64,000 nucleotides of DNA from Tabrizicola sp. (GTDB taxonomy: Bacteria; Pseudomonadota; Alphaproteobacteria; Rhodobacterales; Rhodobacteraceae), in assembly GCF_016792905.1 (NCBI RefSeq), contig NZ_JAEULP010000037.1, positions 1-64,000 of the forward strand, given 5' to 3'. Under the pieces are notes generated by a model. That model was not told where the DNA came from. It saw nothing but the letters and a program-made list of their open reading frames with translations, and did no database searches. Position numbers and translations under genes: made by a program. This document shows, piece after piece, positions 55,290 through 64,000 of this stretch; within the stretch, counting starts at the first letter, position 1, and every line of letters begins with the position of its first letter.

Positions 55290-55546
55290 TCCGCTTCTCC
55301 TCTCAGAACCCCCCGGGGCGTCATTGCCCCGAGCCGTGCCACCAGGTCTTCCAGGGCTTCGTTCAGAGAGCCGGTCAGGAATTCTGTCGTCACTGCGGCG
55401 ATGATGCCAAGGATTCGCCGAAAATCAAGCCGCAAGGCGAACCTGTTCAACCCCAAGGTAGCGATCCGCGCAGGCGGCCTGCCGCTCCTGCCCGCCAAAA
55501 CGGCAGGCGGCAGGGCCAATCCGGTGCCCCGTGGCCCCCGGTCGCG

Positions 55547-57493
55547 TCAGGCCCCGGCGGGCGGCAGGGCCTCGAATCCGAAGGTCGCGATGGCCTGGTC
55601 CAGGCTGATCGTCTCGGTCCGGGTCTCGCCCAGGCGGCGGACGGAAACGGTGCGGCCCTCGACCTCCTGCATGCCCACGGCCAGGATCACCGGAACCTTG
55701 CCGACCGAATGCTCGCGGACCTTGTAGTTGATCTTCTCGTTCCGCACATCCGCCTCGGCCCGGACGCCCGCCTTTCTCAGCGCGGCGACCACCTCATGCA
55801 CGAACGGATCGGCGTCCGAGACGATGGAGGCCACCACCACCTGCCGCGGCGCCAGCCAGAACGGCAGTTTGCCGGCATAGTTCTCCAGCAGGATGCCGAT
55901 GAACCGCTCGAACGAGCCCAGAACGGCGCGGTGGAGCATGTAGGGCATGTGCTTCGCCCCGTCCTCGCCGACATATTCCGCACCCAGGCGGTGCGGCAGT
56001 TGCGCGTCGACCTGGAAGGTGCCGCACTGCCACTGCCGCCCGATGGCATCGGTCAGCTTGAAGTCAAGCTTCGGGCCATAGAACGCCCCGTCGCCGGGGT
56101 TGATCTCGTAGGGCAGGCCCAGGCTGTTGATCGCACCTTCCAGCGCGCCTTCAACCTTGTCCCACTGCTCGTCCGTGCCGATTCGAACTTCGGGCCGGGT
56201 GGACAGCTTGATGTCGAAGCTGTCGAAGCCGAGGTCCTTGTAGACCGATGACAGCAGCCGGATGAATCCGGCGCATTCGGACTCAATCTGGTCTTCCGTG
56301 CAGAAGATATGCGCATCGTCCTGCGTGAAGCCGCGCACCCGCATCAGCCCGTGCATCGAGCCGGACGACTCATACCGATGGCACGACCCGAACTCCGCCA
56401 GCCTGAGCGGCAGGTCGCGGTAGCTCTTCAGACCCTGGTTGAACACCTGCACATGGCAGGGGCAGTTCATCGGCTTCAGCGCGTTGATCCGCTTTTCCTT
56501 GGCGCCCTCTTCGTCCACCTCGACGATGAACATGTTCTCGCGGTAGGCCTCCCAGTGGCCCGACTTCTCCCACAGTACCCTGTCCACCACCTGCGGCGTC
56601 CTGATCTCCTTGTAGCCCGCCTGCCGCAGACGGCCGCGCATGTAGTCTTCCAGCACCCGATAGATCGTCCAGCCGTTCGGATGCCAGAACACCATGCCCG
56701 GCGCTTCTTCCTGGAGGTGGAACAGCTCCATCTCGCGCCCCAACTTGCGGTGGTCGCGCTTGGCCGCCTCCTCCAGCATCGTCAGATGCGCCTTCAGGTC
56801 GTCGCGGTTCCTGAACGCCACGCCATAGATGCGCTGCAACATCGGCCGCGAGGCATCGCCCAGCCAGTAGGCCCCTGCGACATGCGTCAGCTTGAACGCA
56901 TCCGCCGGAACCTGCCCCGTGTGCTGGAGGTGAGGTCCACGGCACAGGTCCTGCCAGTTGCCGTGCCAGTACATCCGGATGTCCTCGCCCTCCGGGATGC
57001 GGTCCAAGAGCTCCAGCTTGAACGGCTCCTGCCGCCCCCGGTAATACTCCACCGCCCGCGCCCGCTCCCACAGCTCCGTCCTGACCGGATCGCGCGCGTT
57101 GATGATCTGCTTCATCCGCGCCTCGATCGCCCCCAGGTCTTCCGGAGTGAACGGCTCTTCCCGGTCGAAATCGTAGAACCAGCCCTGGTCGCGCACCGGG
57201 CCGATGGTGACCTTCACCTCCGGCCAGATCTCCTGCACCGCCCGCGCCATGATATGCGCGAGGTCATGCCGGATCAGCTCCAGCGCCGGACCCTCGTCCT
57301 TCAGCGTGTTGAGGGAAATCGTCGCGTCCGCCGGGATCGGCCACTGCAAATCCCAGTGCTTGCCGCCCACCTGCGCCGAAATCGACGCCTTGGCCAGCGA
57401 CGGTGCGATGCTTGCCGCCACGTCGGCAGGCGTCACGCCCGCCGGATACTGGCGGATGATGCCGTCGGGAAATGTCAGGGAAATCTGGCTCAT
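55547..57493 (-). CDS. thrS: Threonyl-tRNA synthetase
   Basis: A 648-residue class II synthetase. N-terminal TGS-like and editing domains ([18 protein letters not shown] with HxxxH, and the [12 protein letters not shown] Zn/editing Cys-His region), catalytic core with [10 protein letters not shown] (Zn-binding Cys), [14 protein letters not shown] and the class II motif 3 region, and a C-terminal anticodon-binding domain ([15 protein letters not shown]). It charges tRNA-Thr. SD GAGGAGAC before ATG 57491–57493. Confidence 0.95.
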   Translation of the reverse strand: MSQISLTFPDGIIRQYPAGVTPADVAASIAPSLAKASISAQVGGKHWDLQWPIPADATISLNTLKDEGPALELIRHDLAHIMARAVQEIWPEVKVTIGPVRDQGWFYDFDREEPFTPEDLGAIEARMKQIINARDPVRTELWERARAVEYYRGRQEPFKLELLDRIPEGEDIRMYWHGNWQDLCRGPHLQHTGQVPADAFKLTHVAGAYWLGDASRPMLQRIYGVAFRNRDDLKAHLTMLEEAAKRDHRKLGREMELFHLQEEAPGMVFWHPNGWTIYRVLEDYMRGRLRQAGYKEIRTPQVVDRVLWEKSGHWEAYRENMFIVEVDEEGAKEKRINALKPMNCPCHVQVFNQGLKSYRDLPLRLAEFGSCHRYESSGSMHGLMRVRGFTQDDAHIFCTEDQIESECAGFIRLLSSVYKDLGFDSFDIKLSTRPEVRIGTDEQWDKVEGALEGAINSLGLPYEINPGDGAFYGPKLDFKLTDAIGRQWQCGTFQVDAQLPHRLGAEYVGEDGAKHMPYMLHRAVLGSFERFIGILLENYAGKLPFWLAPRQVVVASIVSDADPFVHEVVAALRKAGVRAEADVRNEKINYKVREHSVGKVPVILAVGMQEVEGRTVSVRRLGETRTETISLDQAIATFGFEALPPAGA

Positions 57494-57655
57494 GGCCGTC
57501 TCCTCGTCAGTTTGGCGCCTACGAAACGCCCGGTTGCGGGTTATGTCGGGCGGTTTCTGCCAAGCCGCTGGGGTGAAGTCAAGCCATGCGCGACCTTCCG
57601 CCCGCGGGTTGCACGACCCCTGACGAATGCGCGTATCGCTTGCTATCTTCCTTGC

Positions 57656-58453
57656 ATGACAACCTTCCTCACCACCCCGCAAGGTCGCCACATCGCCTAT
57701 CACCAGACCCCCGGCAGAGGCCCCGGCGTGGTCTTTCTTGGCGGGTTCCGCTCGGACATGTCCGGCAGCAAGGCCCTTGCCCTGCAATCCTGGGCCGAGG
57801 CGACGGGCCGCGCGTTCCTGCGCTTCGATTATTCGGGTCATGGCGCCTCGCACGGCGCCTTCGTCGACGGCGCCATCACCGATTGGCGCGAGGATGCCGC
57901 CGCCGTCATCGACGTGCTGACCGAAGGGCCCCAGATCCTCGTCGGCTCCTCCATGGGTGGCTGGATTGCCCTGCTCCTGGCCCGCGACATGCCCGACCGG
58001 GTTGCCGCATTCGTCGGCATCGCCGCCGCCCCCGACTTCACCGAACGGATGTGGGAGGCCGAGCTCACCCTCGCCGAACGCACCACACTCCTGGAAGAAG
58101 GGGTCTTCCTGCGCCCCTCGGACTACTCCGACGATCCCTACCCGATCACGCTCCGGCTGATCGAGGACGGGCGACAGAACCTGGTGATGCACGGCCCCCT
58201 GCCCCTGCACATGCCGGTGCGGCTTCTGCAGGGCAGCGCCGATACCGACGTGCCGCCCACTGTCGCGATCTCGCTCTTCCACCAGATCACCAGCCCCGAC
58301 CTGCGGCTCACGCTGGTCAAGGACGCCGACCACCGTTTCTCGACCCCTCCCTGCCTTGCGATGATCACCGAGGCGATCGAGGATGTGACCCGCGCGCGTG
58401 AGGCACTCCCGCTGGACGAAAGCCCCGGCTTGAAGGTTTCGAACATCCGCTGA
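57656..58453 (+). CDS. Alpha/beta hydrolase (ABHD10/serine-peptidase-like)
   Basis: A 265-residue hydrolase: [19 protein letters not shown] oxyanion region, [11 protein letters not shown], nucleophile S99 in [13 protein letters not shown], Asp in GSADTDVPP and His in DADHRFS. Pattern matches alpha/beta hydrolases of the ABHD10/thioesterase-like type in alphaproteobacteria. Divergent from thrS; intact catalytic triad. Confidence 0.85.
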   Translation: MTTFLTTPQGRHIAYHQTPGRGPGVVFLGGFRSDMSGSKALALQSWAEATGRAFLRFDYSGHGASHGAFVDGAITDWREDAAAVIDVLTEGPQILVGSSMGGWIALLLARDMPDRVAAFVGIAAAPDFTERMWEAELTLAERTTLLEEGVFLRPSDYSDDPYPITLRLIEDGRQNLVMHGPLPLHMPVRLLQGSADTDVPPTVAISLFHQITSPDLRLTLVKDADHRFSTPPCLAMITEAIEDVTRAREALPLDESPGLKVSNIR

Positions 58454-58582
58454 TGTTGCCTTTCCGCCAGCCTGGCGGGACTCGTTCCCGGGTCCGGATT
58501 TGAATCCAGCTGCTTGTGGGCTACGCTTCCCGAAAAGACCAAGACCGCCGCTTGCAGAAATCCTGCGCCGAGGGCCCTTGTT

Positions 58583-59332
58583 GTGAACGTACTCGTGCTG
58601 AGAGACCCCGACCCTGTCGAACCCCTTGTCCTGATCCCGGGGTTCATGGCGGATGCCCGCAGCTTCATGCCGCAACTGGCAAGGCTCGGCGCAGATCGTC
58701 CGGTGATCATCCTGTCCCCCGGCCTCGGCGACAGTCTGGAACGGATCACCGCCGACATCGCGCCACATCTGCCCCCGCGTTTCGCCCTTGTCGCGCACGG
58801 CCTTGGCGGCAACATCGCCATCGAAATCCTGCGCAGGCGCCCCGAGGCCGTGACCCGCGTCGCGCTGATCGCGACCGACCCGCTGCCCGAGACCCCGCAA
58901 CTCGCCGCCCAGCAGGAGGCGCTGCTTGTTGCCGCGAAGACCGGCCACCTTCAGGCCTGCATGGCCGAGATGCTGCCCCTGACCGCGCTGCATGATGCCC
59001 CCTGGCGGGATGAGGTGATGGCGCTGGTCATGGACATGGCGGAAAACCTTGGTCCGATCCAGTTCCGGCGTCACTTGCGCGTGCTGCAACGGCGTCCCGA
59101 CCAGCAGAAGACGCTGCGCAAGGTACATGTGCCGACGATGATCATCGCGGGCGAAAGCGATACGCTGGTCCCCCGCCGCCGCGCCGAATTCCTGGCGGCA
59201 ATGATGCCGCAGGGCTGCCTGGAAATCATCCGGGAGGCTGGCCACCTGCCGCAACTGGAACAGCCCGAGGCGGTGACGAAGGTGCTTCAGACCTTCCTCG
59301 CGGGCCGCCTGCCGACGCTGGTGCTGCGCTAG
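58583..59332 (+). CDS. Alpha/beta-hydrolase-fold protein lacking the nucleophile serine
   Basis: A 249-residue fold: [30 protein letters not shown], elbow [28 protein letters not shown] (Asp) and [14 protein letters not shown] (His). The nucleophile elbow is A-H-G73-L-G rather than G-H-S-M-G, so the Ser is Gly. GTG start at 58583 is a best guess without a clear SD; longer in-frame starts exist. Confidence 0.75.
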   Translation: MNVLVLRDPDPVEPLVLIPGFMADARSFMPQLARLGADRPVIILSPGLGDSLERITADIAPHLPPRFALVAHGLGGNIAIEILRRRPEAVTRVALIATDPLPETPQLAAQQEALLVAAKTGHLQACMAEMLPLTALHDAPWRDEVMALVMDMAENLGPIQFRRHLRVLQRRPDQQKTLRKVHVPTMIIAGESDTLVPRRRAEFLAAMMPQGCLEIIREAGHLPQLEQPEAVTKVLQTFLAGRLPTLVLR

Positions 59333-59365
59333 CGTCTGCCCCTGAAACGATGCAACGCCGCGGCC

Positions 59366-60634
59366 TTATTGCGCCGCGGCCAGCGTGATTTTCGCCTTGG
59401 GCTTGCCCGCGGCCTTGTCGATGAAGTTCAGCACCAGCGGGCGGATGTTCAGCCGCCAGCTCTTGCCCGCGAAGATGCCGTAGTGGCCGGCACCCGGTTC
59501 CAGGTGGTGTCCCTTCTTGTCCTCGGAAAGCCCGGTCAAGAGTTTCAGCGCCGCAACGCATTGGCCCGGCGCGGAAATGTCGTCGTTCGCGCCTTCGACC
59601 GTCATGACCGAAACCCTGGTGATCGCGCCCATGTCGACCTTGCGGCCGGCCACCACGAACTCGTTCCGGGCAATCTCGCGGTTCTTGAAGATGCGCTCGA
59701 CGGTCGACAGGTAGAATTCCGCCGTCATGTCCATCACGGCCAGGTATTCGTCATAGAATCGGTTGTGCGCGTCATGGTCCGAGGCCTCGCCCCGCGCGGC
59801 GCGCAGGATCTGCTCGGAAAACGCCTTGCCGTGCCGTTCGGCGTTCATCGCCATGAAGCTTTGCAGCTGCAACAGCCCCGGATAGACCAGCCGCCCCGCG
59901 CCCTTGTACTTGTAGCCGACGCGCTGGATCGCGATGTGTTCCAGCTGGCCCATGGTGATCCGGCGGCCGAAATCGGTGACTTCCGTTGCCGCGGCATCAG
60001 GATCGACCGGCCCGCCGATCAGCACCAGCGACTGCGGCTGCGCCTCGGGGTGTTCGGCGGCCAGATAGGCTGTCGCGGCCAGCGTCAGCGGCGCGGGCTG
60101 GCAGATCGCGATGACATGCGTGTCCGGCCCCAGCGCCTTCATGAATTCGGCAAGATAAAGCGTGTAGTCCTCGATGTCGAACTTGCCCGCCGAAACCGGT
60201 ATATCCCGCGCATTGTGCCAATCCGTCACGAAAACATCGGCATCGGGCAGCAGCGAGGCGACGGTGGACCGCAAAAGCGTGGCATAGTGACCCGACATTG
60301 GCGCCACCAGCAGAACCTTCCGCGCCATGGGCGAGCGACGGCGGACGAAGAATTGCACCAGGTTGCCGAACGGCTTCTCGACAATGTTCTTGATGTCGAC
60401 CAGGTGATCCTGCCCGTCCGGCCCGACGATCGAGCGGATGCCCCAGTCGGGCTTTGCGACCATCCGGCTGAAGGTGCGTTCGGTGACTTCGCCCCAGGCC
60501 GCCATCAGCGGCAGCACCGGGTTCATCGACATGGCGAAGGCAGGATAACTCGCAAAGGCCCTGGCCGAGGCGCCCAACCACTCATTCGTGTTGCGGGCGC
60601 TTTCCATCAGGTCGTAGGTGAACATATACTTCAT
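59366..60634 (-). CDS. phaZ: Intracellular polyhydroxyalkanoate depolymerase PhaZ
   Basis: A 422-residue enzyme of the PHB_depo_C class: MKYMFTYDLMESARN start, lipase-box-like HVIAICQPAPLTLA with Cys nucleophile, VLLVAPMSGHYATLL, and C-terminal EGANDDISAPGQC and EPGAGHYGIFAG with Asp/His. It mobilises stored PHA granules. SD AAGGAG; divergent from phaC. Confidence 0.9.
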   Translation of the reverse strand: MKYMFTYDLMESARNTNEWLGASARAFASYPAFAMSMNPVLPLMAAWGEVTERTFSRMVAKPDWGIRSIVGPDGQDHLVDIKNIVEKPFGNLVQFFVRRRSPMARKVLLVAPMSGHYATLLRSTVASLLPDADVFVTDWHNARDIPVSAGKFDIEDYTLYLAEFMKALGPDTHVIAICQPAPLTLAATAYLAAEHPEAQPQSLVLIGGPVDPDAAATEVTDFGRRITMGQLEHIAIQRVGYKYKGAGRLVYPGLLQLQSFMAMNAERHGKAFSEQILRAARGEASDHDAHNRFYDEYLAVMDMTAEFYLSTVERIFKNREIARNEFVVAGRKVDMGAITRVSVMTVEGANDDISAPGQCVAALKLLTGLSEDKKGHHLEPGAGHYGIFAGKSWRLNIRPLVLNFIDKAAGKPKAKITLAAAQ

Positions 60635-60687
60635 CACGTCTCCTTGCCCCCGGCGGGCCGATGTCGCATGGCGGGGTACGGGACGCA

Positions 60688-60706
60688 CCGCTATGCTGCA
60701 TAGCGG
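60688..60706. promoter_or_regulatory. Strong dyad in the phaZ–phaC divergent promoter
   Basis: A perfect 8+3+8 inverted repeat CCGCTATG-CTG-CATAGCGG, 24 bp before phaC ATG. Its core ATGCTGCAT resembles PhaR sites. It can control both genes; which protein binds it is inferred. Confidence 0.5.
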
Positions 60707-60730
60707 CAACGATAGGGGGGAATGGTTAGC

Positions 60731-62521
60731 ATGACAACAGAAGACAGGGCCCCCGATACCAAAGAACGAGTTGACCGGCTGAACGCCAACCTCGCAAAGG
60801 TCGAGGAACTGTCAAAGCGGCTGACCGCAGCCCTGACCCATCGCCGCCAGGTCGACCCCTCGCTGCATGGGCCCGCGCCCGACGTCTACATGAAGGCCGC
60901 CGCCGCCTATTTCGCCGAGATGGTCTCGAACCCCGCCCGCGTGGTCGAGCATCAGGTGAGCTACTGGGGCAAGACCCTGAAGCATTATGTCGAGGCGCAA
61001 CAGACGCTTGCCAAGGGCGAATTCAAGGCGCCCCCCGACCCGAACCCCAAGGACCGCCGCTTCCAGAACCCCCTGTGGGAAACGCATCCCTTCTTCAACT
61101 ACCTCAAGCAGCAGTACCAGATGAACTCCGACGCGATCACCACCGCGGTCGGCGACATGGAGACGCTTGCCCCCGAAGACCGCCGCCGGGTGGAGTATTT
61201 CACGAAACAGATTGTCGACATGTTCAGCCCGACCAATTTCCTGGGGACCAACCCCGAGGCGCTGGAAAAGGCGGTCGAGACCGATGGTGAGAGCCTGGTT
61301 CAGGGGCTTGAGAACCTGGTCCGCGACATCGAGAGCAATCACGGCGACCTTCTGGTCACGCTTGCCGACAAGGAAGCCTTCCACGTCGGCCAGAACATCG
61401 CCACTACCCCCGGCGAAGTGGTCTACCGCAACCGCATGCTGGAGCTGATCCAGTACACCCCCACCACCGAGACGGTCCACAAGACGCCGCTCCTGATCTT
61501 CCCGCCCTGGATCAACAAGTTCTACGTCATGGACCTCAAGCCCGCGAATTCGCTGATCAAGTGGATCGTCGACCAGGGCTTCACCCTCTTCGTCGTCTCC
61601 TGGGTCAACCCCGATGCGTCCTACGCCGGGACCAGCCTTGACGACTACATCCGCGACGGCTTCCTGCGCGCCATGGCCGAGACCCGGCGGATCACCGGCG
61701 AGAAGCAGATCAACGCCGTCGGCTACTGCATCGCGGGTACCACGCTGGGCCTGACGCTTGCGCATCTGCAGAAAGCGGGCGACGAGACGGTAAAGACCGC
61801 CACCTTCTTCACCACCCTCACCGATTTCTCCGATCCCGGCGAAGTCGGCGTCTTCCTCAACGACGATTTCGTCGACGGCATCGAACGCCAGACCGAACGC
61901 GACGGCATCCTGTCGCGCTTCTTCATGAGCCGCACCTTCAGCTTCCTGCGCTCGAACGACCTGATCTACACCCCCGCCATCAAGTCCTACATGCTGGGCG
62001 AGGCACCCCCGGCCTTCGACCTTCTTTACTGGAACGGCGACGGCACCAACCTGCCCGCGACCATGGCCGTCCAGTACCTGCGCGGCCTCTGCCAGGGCGA
62101 CGGTTTCGCCAAGGGCGAATTCAAGGTCTTCGGCCATCCCGTCCACCTCTCCGATGTGAAACTCCCCGTCTGCGCCATCGCCTGCGAGACCGACCACATC
62201 GCCCACTGGAAGGGCTCGTTCAACGGCATCAAGCAGATGGGATCGAAGGACAAGACCTTCCTCCTTTCCCAGTCCGGCCACATCGCCGGGATCATCAACC
62301 CGCCCTCCAAGGACAAGTACGGCCACTACACCAACGATGCCCCCGTCGCCGGTGAACCCGAGGCCTGGCTCAAGTCCGCAACCTTCCAGAAGGGCAGCTG
62401 GTGGCCGCGCTGGGGCGCGTGGCTGGCCGGCAATTCCGGCCCGATGATCCCCGCGCGGAAACCCGCCGATTCGCTGGCTCCGGCCCCCGGCACCTACGTC
62501 ACCGCCACGCCCGGCCCCTGA
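60731..62521 (+). CDS. phaC: Class I polyhydroxyalkanoate synthase PhaC
   Basis: A 596-residue synthase polymerising hydroxyacyl-CoA. Nucleophile C333 in GYCIAGTTLG, PPWINKFYVMDLKP, Asp in ACETDHIAHWKG and His in SQSGHIAGIINPP complete the triad. ATG at 60731 is preferred to 60722, whose SD (AGGGGGG) would abut it. Confidence 0.95.
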   Translation: MTTEDRAPDTKERVDRLNANLAKVEELSKRLTAALTHRRQVDPSLHGPAPDVYMKAAAAYFAEMVSNPARVVEHQVSYWGKTLKHYVEAQQTLAKGEFKAPPDPNPKDRRFQNPLWETHPFFNYLKQQYQMNSDAITTAVGDMETLAPEDRRRVEYFTKQIVDMFSPTNFLGTNPEALEKAVETDGESLVQGLENLVRDIESNHGDLLVTLADKEAFHVGQNIATTPGEVVYRNRMLELIQYTPTTETVHKTPLLIFPPWINKFYVMDLKPANSLIKWIVDQGFTLFVVSWVNPDASYAGTSLDDYIRDGFLRAMAETRRITGEKQINAVGYCIAGTTLGLTLAHLQKAGDETVKTATFFTTLTDFSDPGEVGVFLNDDFVDGIERQTERDGILSRFFMSRTFSFLRSNDLIYTPAIKSYMLGEAPPAFDLLYWNGDGTNLPATMAVQYLRGLCQGDGFAKGEFKVFGHPVHLSDVKLPVCAIACETDHIAHWKGSFNGIKQMGSKDKTFLLSQSGHIAGIINPPSKDKYGHYTNDAPVAGEPEAWLKSATFQKGSWWPRWGAWLAGNSGPMIPARKPADSLAPAPGTYVTATPGP

Positions 62522-62568
62522 CTTTCCCCGCCTTTCCGCAGGGTTATCCGGTGCAACTCCGGGTATTG

Positions 62569-62616
62569 CTGCAATGCAGAAAAAGACTTGAAATGCTGCA
62601 CCGCAGCACGTATATG
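62569..62616 (+). promoter_or_regulatory. phaP promoter with two PhaR-type operators
   Basis: CTGC-AAT-GCAG at 62569–62579 and CTGC-ACC-GCAG at 62596–62606 match the CTGC-N3-GCAG PhaR site reported in Rhodobacter sphaeroides. The second lies between a –35 TTGAAA (62588–62593) and –10 TATATG (62611–62616) with 17-bp spacing, so PhaR binding should block transcription. Confidence 0.75.
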
Positions 62617-62671
62617 TTGCTCATGAAAACGGGCCGCCTCCTCCCCCCTCCCCGGCCCACAGGAGAGTGAC

Positions 62672-63121
62672 ATGACCAAGACCCCGGACTTCACCAAAGT
62701 CGTGCAGGACATGATGGCTTCGTTCCCGGTCGACGCTTCGGCGTTCCAGAACGCGTTCAAGACCCAGGCTGCCTTCGCCGAGAAATTCTCGAAAGTGGCG
62801 ATCGAAGCCGCCGAGAAATCGACCGAAATCTCGGCCAAATGGACCAAGGACACCCTGGCCAAGGTCGCCGACATCGCCAAGGCGAAATCGGAGCCGGCCG
62901 ACTACTCGAAATCCGTGACCGATTTCGCGTCGGCCGCTGCCGAGATGGCTGCCGAAAACCTGGCCGCCTTCGCCGAAGTCGCCAAGAAAGTGCAGATGGA
63001 AACCGTCGAGCTGATGCTGGCCGCGGGCAAGGACATCTCGGAAGATGCCACCGCCGCCGTCAAGAAAGCCACCGCGGAAGTGACCTCGGTCGCCAAGAAA
63101 GCCGCTGCGGCTGCGAAGTAA
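62672..63121 (+). CDS. phaP: Phasin PhaP (PHA granule-associated protein)
   Basis: A 149-residue phasin: VVQDMMASFPVDASAFQNAF, SKVAIEAAEKSTEISAKWTK, a long amphipathic helix with Ala/Lys-rich tail (VKKATAEVTSVAKKAAAAAK). It coats PHA granules. SD CAGGAGAG. Terminator follows. Confidence 0.92.
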   Translation: MTKTPDFTKVVQDMMASFPVDASAFQNAFKTQAAFAEKFSKVAIEAAEKSTEISAKWTKDTLAKVADIAKAKSEPADYSKSVTDFASAAAEMAAENLAAFAEVAKKVQMETVELMLAAGKDISEDATAAVKKATAEVTSVAKKAAAAAK

Positions 63122-63156
63122 TTCGTAACGAGTTCAGCGTCCCCCAAGGCGCAAGA

Positions 63157-63191
63157 AAGGCCCGGAGGCAACTCCGGGCCTTGTTCTTTTT
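63157..63191 (+). terminator. Rho-independent terminator after phaP
   Basis: Stem AAGGCCCGGA / TCCGGGCCTT with loop GGCAAC, followed by GTTCTTTTT. Confidence 0.88.
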
Positions 63192-63238
63192 CCGGCCCTC
63201 CCGCACCCTTCCCGGGTCGCATCGACCGGAGTGGCCCA

Positions 63239-63886
63239 ATGACCGACCCCCTCACCATCTGGACCTATGACTGGGTGCCGCAGGGCCCGCGCGGCCATGT
63301 CCGTGATCTCCGCCTCCGCTGGGCCTGCGAAGAGGCGGGCCTGCCCTACTCCGTCGCTTCCATCCGCTTCGAGGACCGCACCGGCCCCGACCACCTCGCC
63401 CGCCAGCCCTTCGCGCAGGTCCCCGCATTGCAAGACGGCGAGATTCGGCTGTTCGAAAGCGGCGCCTGCCTCCTGCATCTGGCGGAAAAGTCCGAAACCC
63501 TGATGCCTCGCGACGCGAAAGGCCGGGCCGAAACCCTGGAATGGGTCATCGCAGGGCTTAACTCCATCGAGATGGTCACGGTCCCCTGGTGGTTCATCGG
63601 CCTCTCCAGCCCGTCGGAAAACCCGCTCGAAGGCTGGCTCGCCTCGCGCCTGTCCCGGCTGGACGCGGTCCTCGCCAGCCGCGACTGGCTCGCCGCCGGG
63701 CGCTTCACCGTGGCGGACCTGCTGATGGCCGACATCCTGCGGGTGAAGAAACTCCGCGCCGCCCTCGGCCCCTACCCAGCCCTTGCAGCCTACACCGAGC
63801 GCACCCTCGCCCGCCCCGCCTTCCGGAAGGCGCATCAGGACCAGCTCGACCACTTCGCCGCCGCCGATGCCGCACGGGCAAACTGA
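63239..63886 (+). CDS. Glutathione S-transferase family protein
   Basis: A 215-residue GST: thioredoxin-like N-domain (RLRWACEEAGLPYSVASIRF, FAQVPALQDGEIRLFESGAC with the cis-Pro and ESGA glutathione motifs) and helical C-domain (GRFTVADLLMADILR with the structural Asp). Substrate unknown; no conserved link to PHA genes. Confidence 0.85.
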   Translation: MTDPLTIWTYDWVPQGPRGHVRDLRLRWACEEAGLPYSVASIRFEDRTGPDHLARQPFAQVPALQDGEIRLFESGACLLHLAEKSETLMPRDAKGRAETLEWVIAGLNSIEMVTVPWWFIGLSSPSENPLEGWLASRLSRLDAVLASRDWLAAGRFTVADLLMADILRVKKLRAALGPYPALAAYTERTLARPAFRKAHQDQLDHFAAADAARAN

Positions 63887-63964
63887 CGCGCAGCCAAGGC
63901 TTTCTTTTTGCAGGCTCCTCCCCTAAGCTTCTCTGCAAGCGCGAAAGTCCCGGGGGAGGGAACC

Positions 63965-64000
63965 ATGGCCGACACCGACAAGCCGCTTCTGATCAAGCGC
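63965..64000 (+). CDS. phaR: PHA synthesis repressor PhaR, first codons (cut by window end)
   Basis: Only 12 codons are visible, MADTDKPLLIKR, with SD GGGGGAGG upstream. PLLIKR is the start of PhaR proteins. Position after phaZ-phaC-phaP and the PhaR sites upstream of phaP support it. Confidence 0.65.
   Translation, partial: MADTDKPLLIKR

Noticed and set aside
55271-55519. 82-residue minus frame upstream of the cold-shock gene
   Set aside because: Overlaps the csp start and has no family match or good SD; the region is better read as the csp 5' leader.
55547-59254. A very long minus-strand open frame of about 1,235 codons
   Set aside because: Only the first part (55547–57493) is a gene, thrS. 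The extension runs antisense through two alpha/beta hydrolase genes and has no protein-like motifs; it reflects high-GC third positions.
59357-59380. GC-rich repeat GCCGCGGC … GCCGCGGC at the phaZ end
   Set aside because: It overlaps the phaZ coding end and lacks a T-tract; each arm is self-palindromic, so a terminator call is not supported.

Overview
The window is high-GC DNA from an alphaproteobacterium, most likely Rhodobacterales (Rhodobacteraceae/Paracoccaceae type). Evidence: the murA–DUF2948–hisD–UPF0262–phosphatase gene order, a phaZ/phaC/phaP/phaR polyhydroxyalkanoate (PHA) locus, ThyX in place of ThyA, adjacent dnaG and rpoD, and a divergent putA/Lrp pair. This is inferred from gene content and protein family; no database search was run.

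Layout. 1–8.2 kb: metabolic genes (putA start, Lrp regulator, Rieske oxygenase, EamA exporter, adenine deaminase, EEP phosphatase, membrane protein, QorB/HxlR pair). 8.3–11.3 kb: an RTX-type secreted protein and a small exported protein. 11.4–15.8 kb: the housekeeping murA–hisD cluster read leftward. 15.9–17.5 kb: tRNA-Thr(GGT) followed by a decayed accessory stretch (frameshifted IS5-family transposase, broken HTH gene). 17.5–20.8 kb: AraC regulator, then an operon of a FixH/YtkA-like protein, a MauG-type dihaem peroxidase and a membrane protein. 20.8–21.5 kb: gene debris. 21.5–30.2 kb: a sugar-type ABC transporter with a Gfo/Idh oxidoreductase, a TIM-barrel isomerase, a ROK regulator and a cytoplasmic paralogue of the transporter's binding protein. 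30.7–42.6 kb: an inositol-like catabolic locus (RpiR regulator, SDR, IolE, IolD; divergently ALDH, HpcH/HpaI aldolase, 2-hydroxyacid dehydrogenase, three Gfo/Idh oxidoreductases, TIM-barrel isomerase). 42.6–46.6 kb: dnaG, rpoD. 46.6–53.9 kb: small proteins, glycosyltransferase, dienelactone hydrolase, nrdR–ribD, glyoxalase-like protein, thyX. 53.9–54.6 kb: a REP-associated tyrosine transposase (RAYT) with its REP repeats. 54.7–59.3 kb: ArsC/Spx-like protein, cold-shock protein, thrS and two alpha/beta hydrolases. 59.4–64 kb: PHA metabolism, with phaR entering at the right edge.

How the parts work together. The two carbohydrate blocks in 21.5–42.6 kb combine uptake, NAD-dependent oxidation (four Gfo/Idh proteins), isomerisation or dehydration (three TIM barrels), ring opening (IolD) and C–C cleavage (aldolase plus ALDH). 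They lack iolB, iolC and iolA in this window, so the lower pathway may be a variant or encoded elsewhere. The PHA genes share CTGC-N3-GCAG sites that match the known PhaR recognition motif.

The most unusual structure is the RAYT gene at 54.0–54.6 kb. An inverted pair of REP hairpins (a REPIN) lies in frame inside its coding sequence, and a second REP family flanks its 3' end so that the GTAG foot of the repeat supplies the stop codon. Related REPs lie at 974–995 and 47296–47317.
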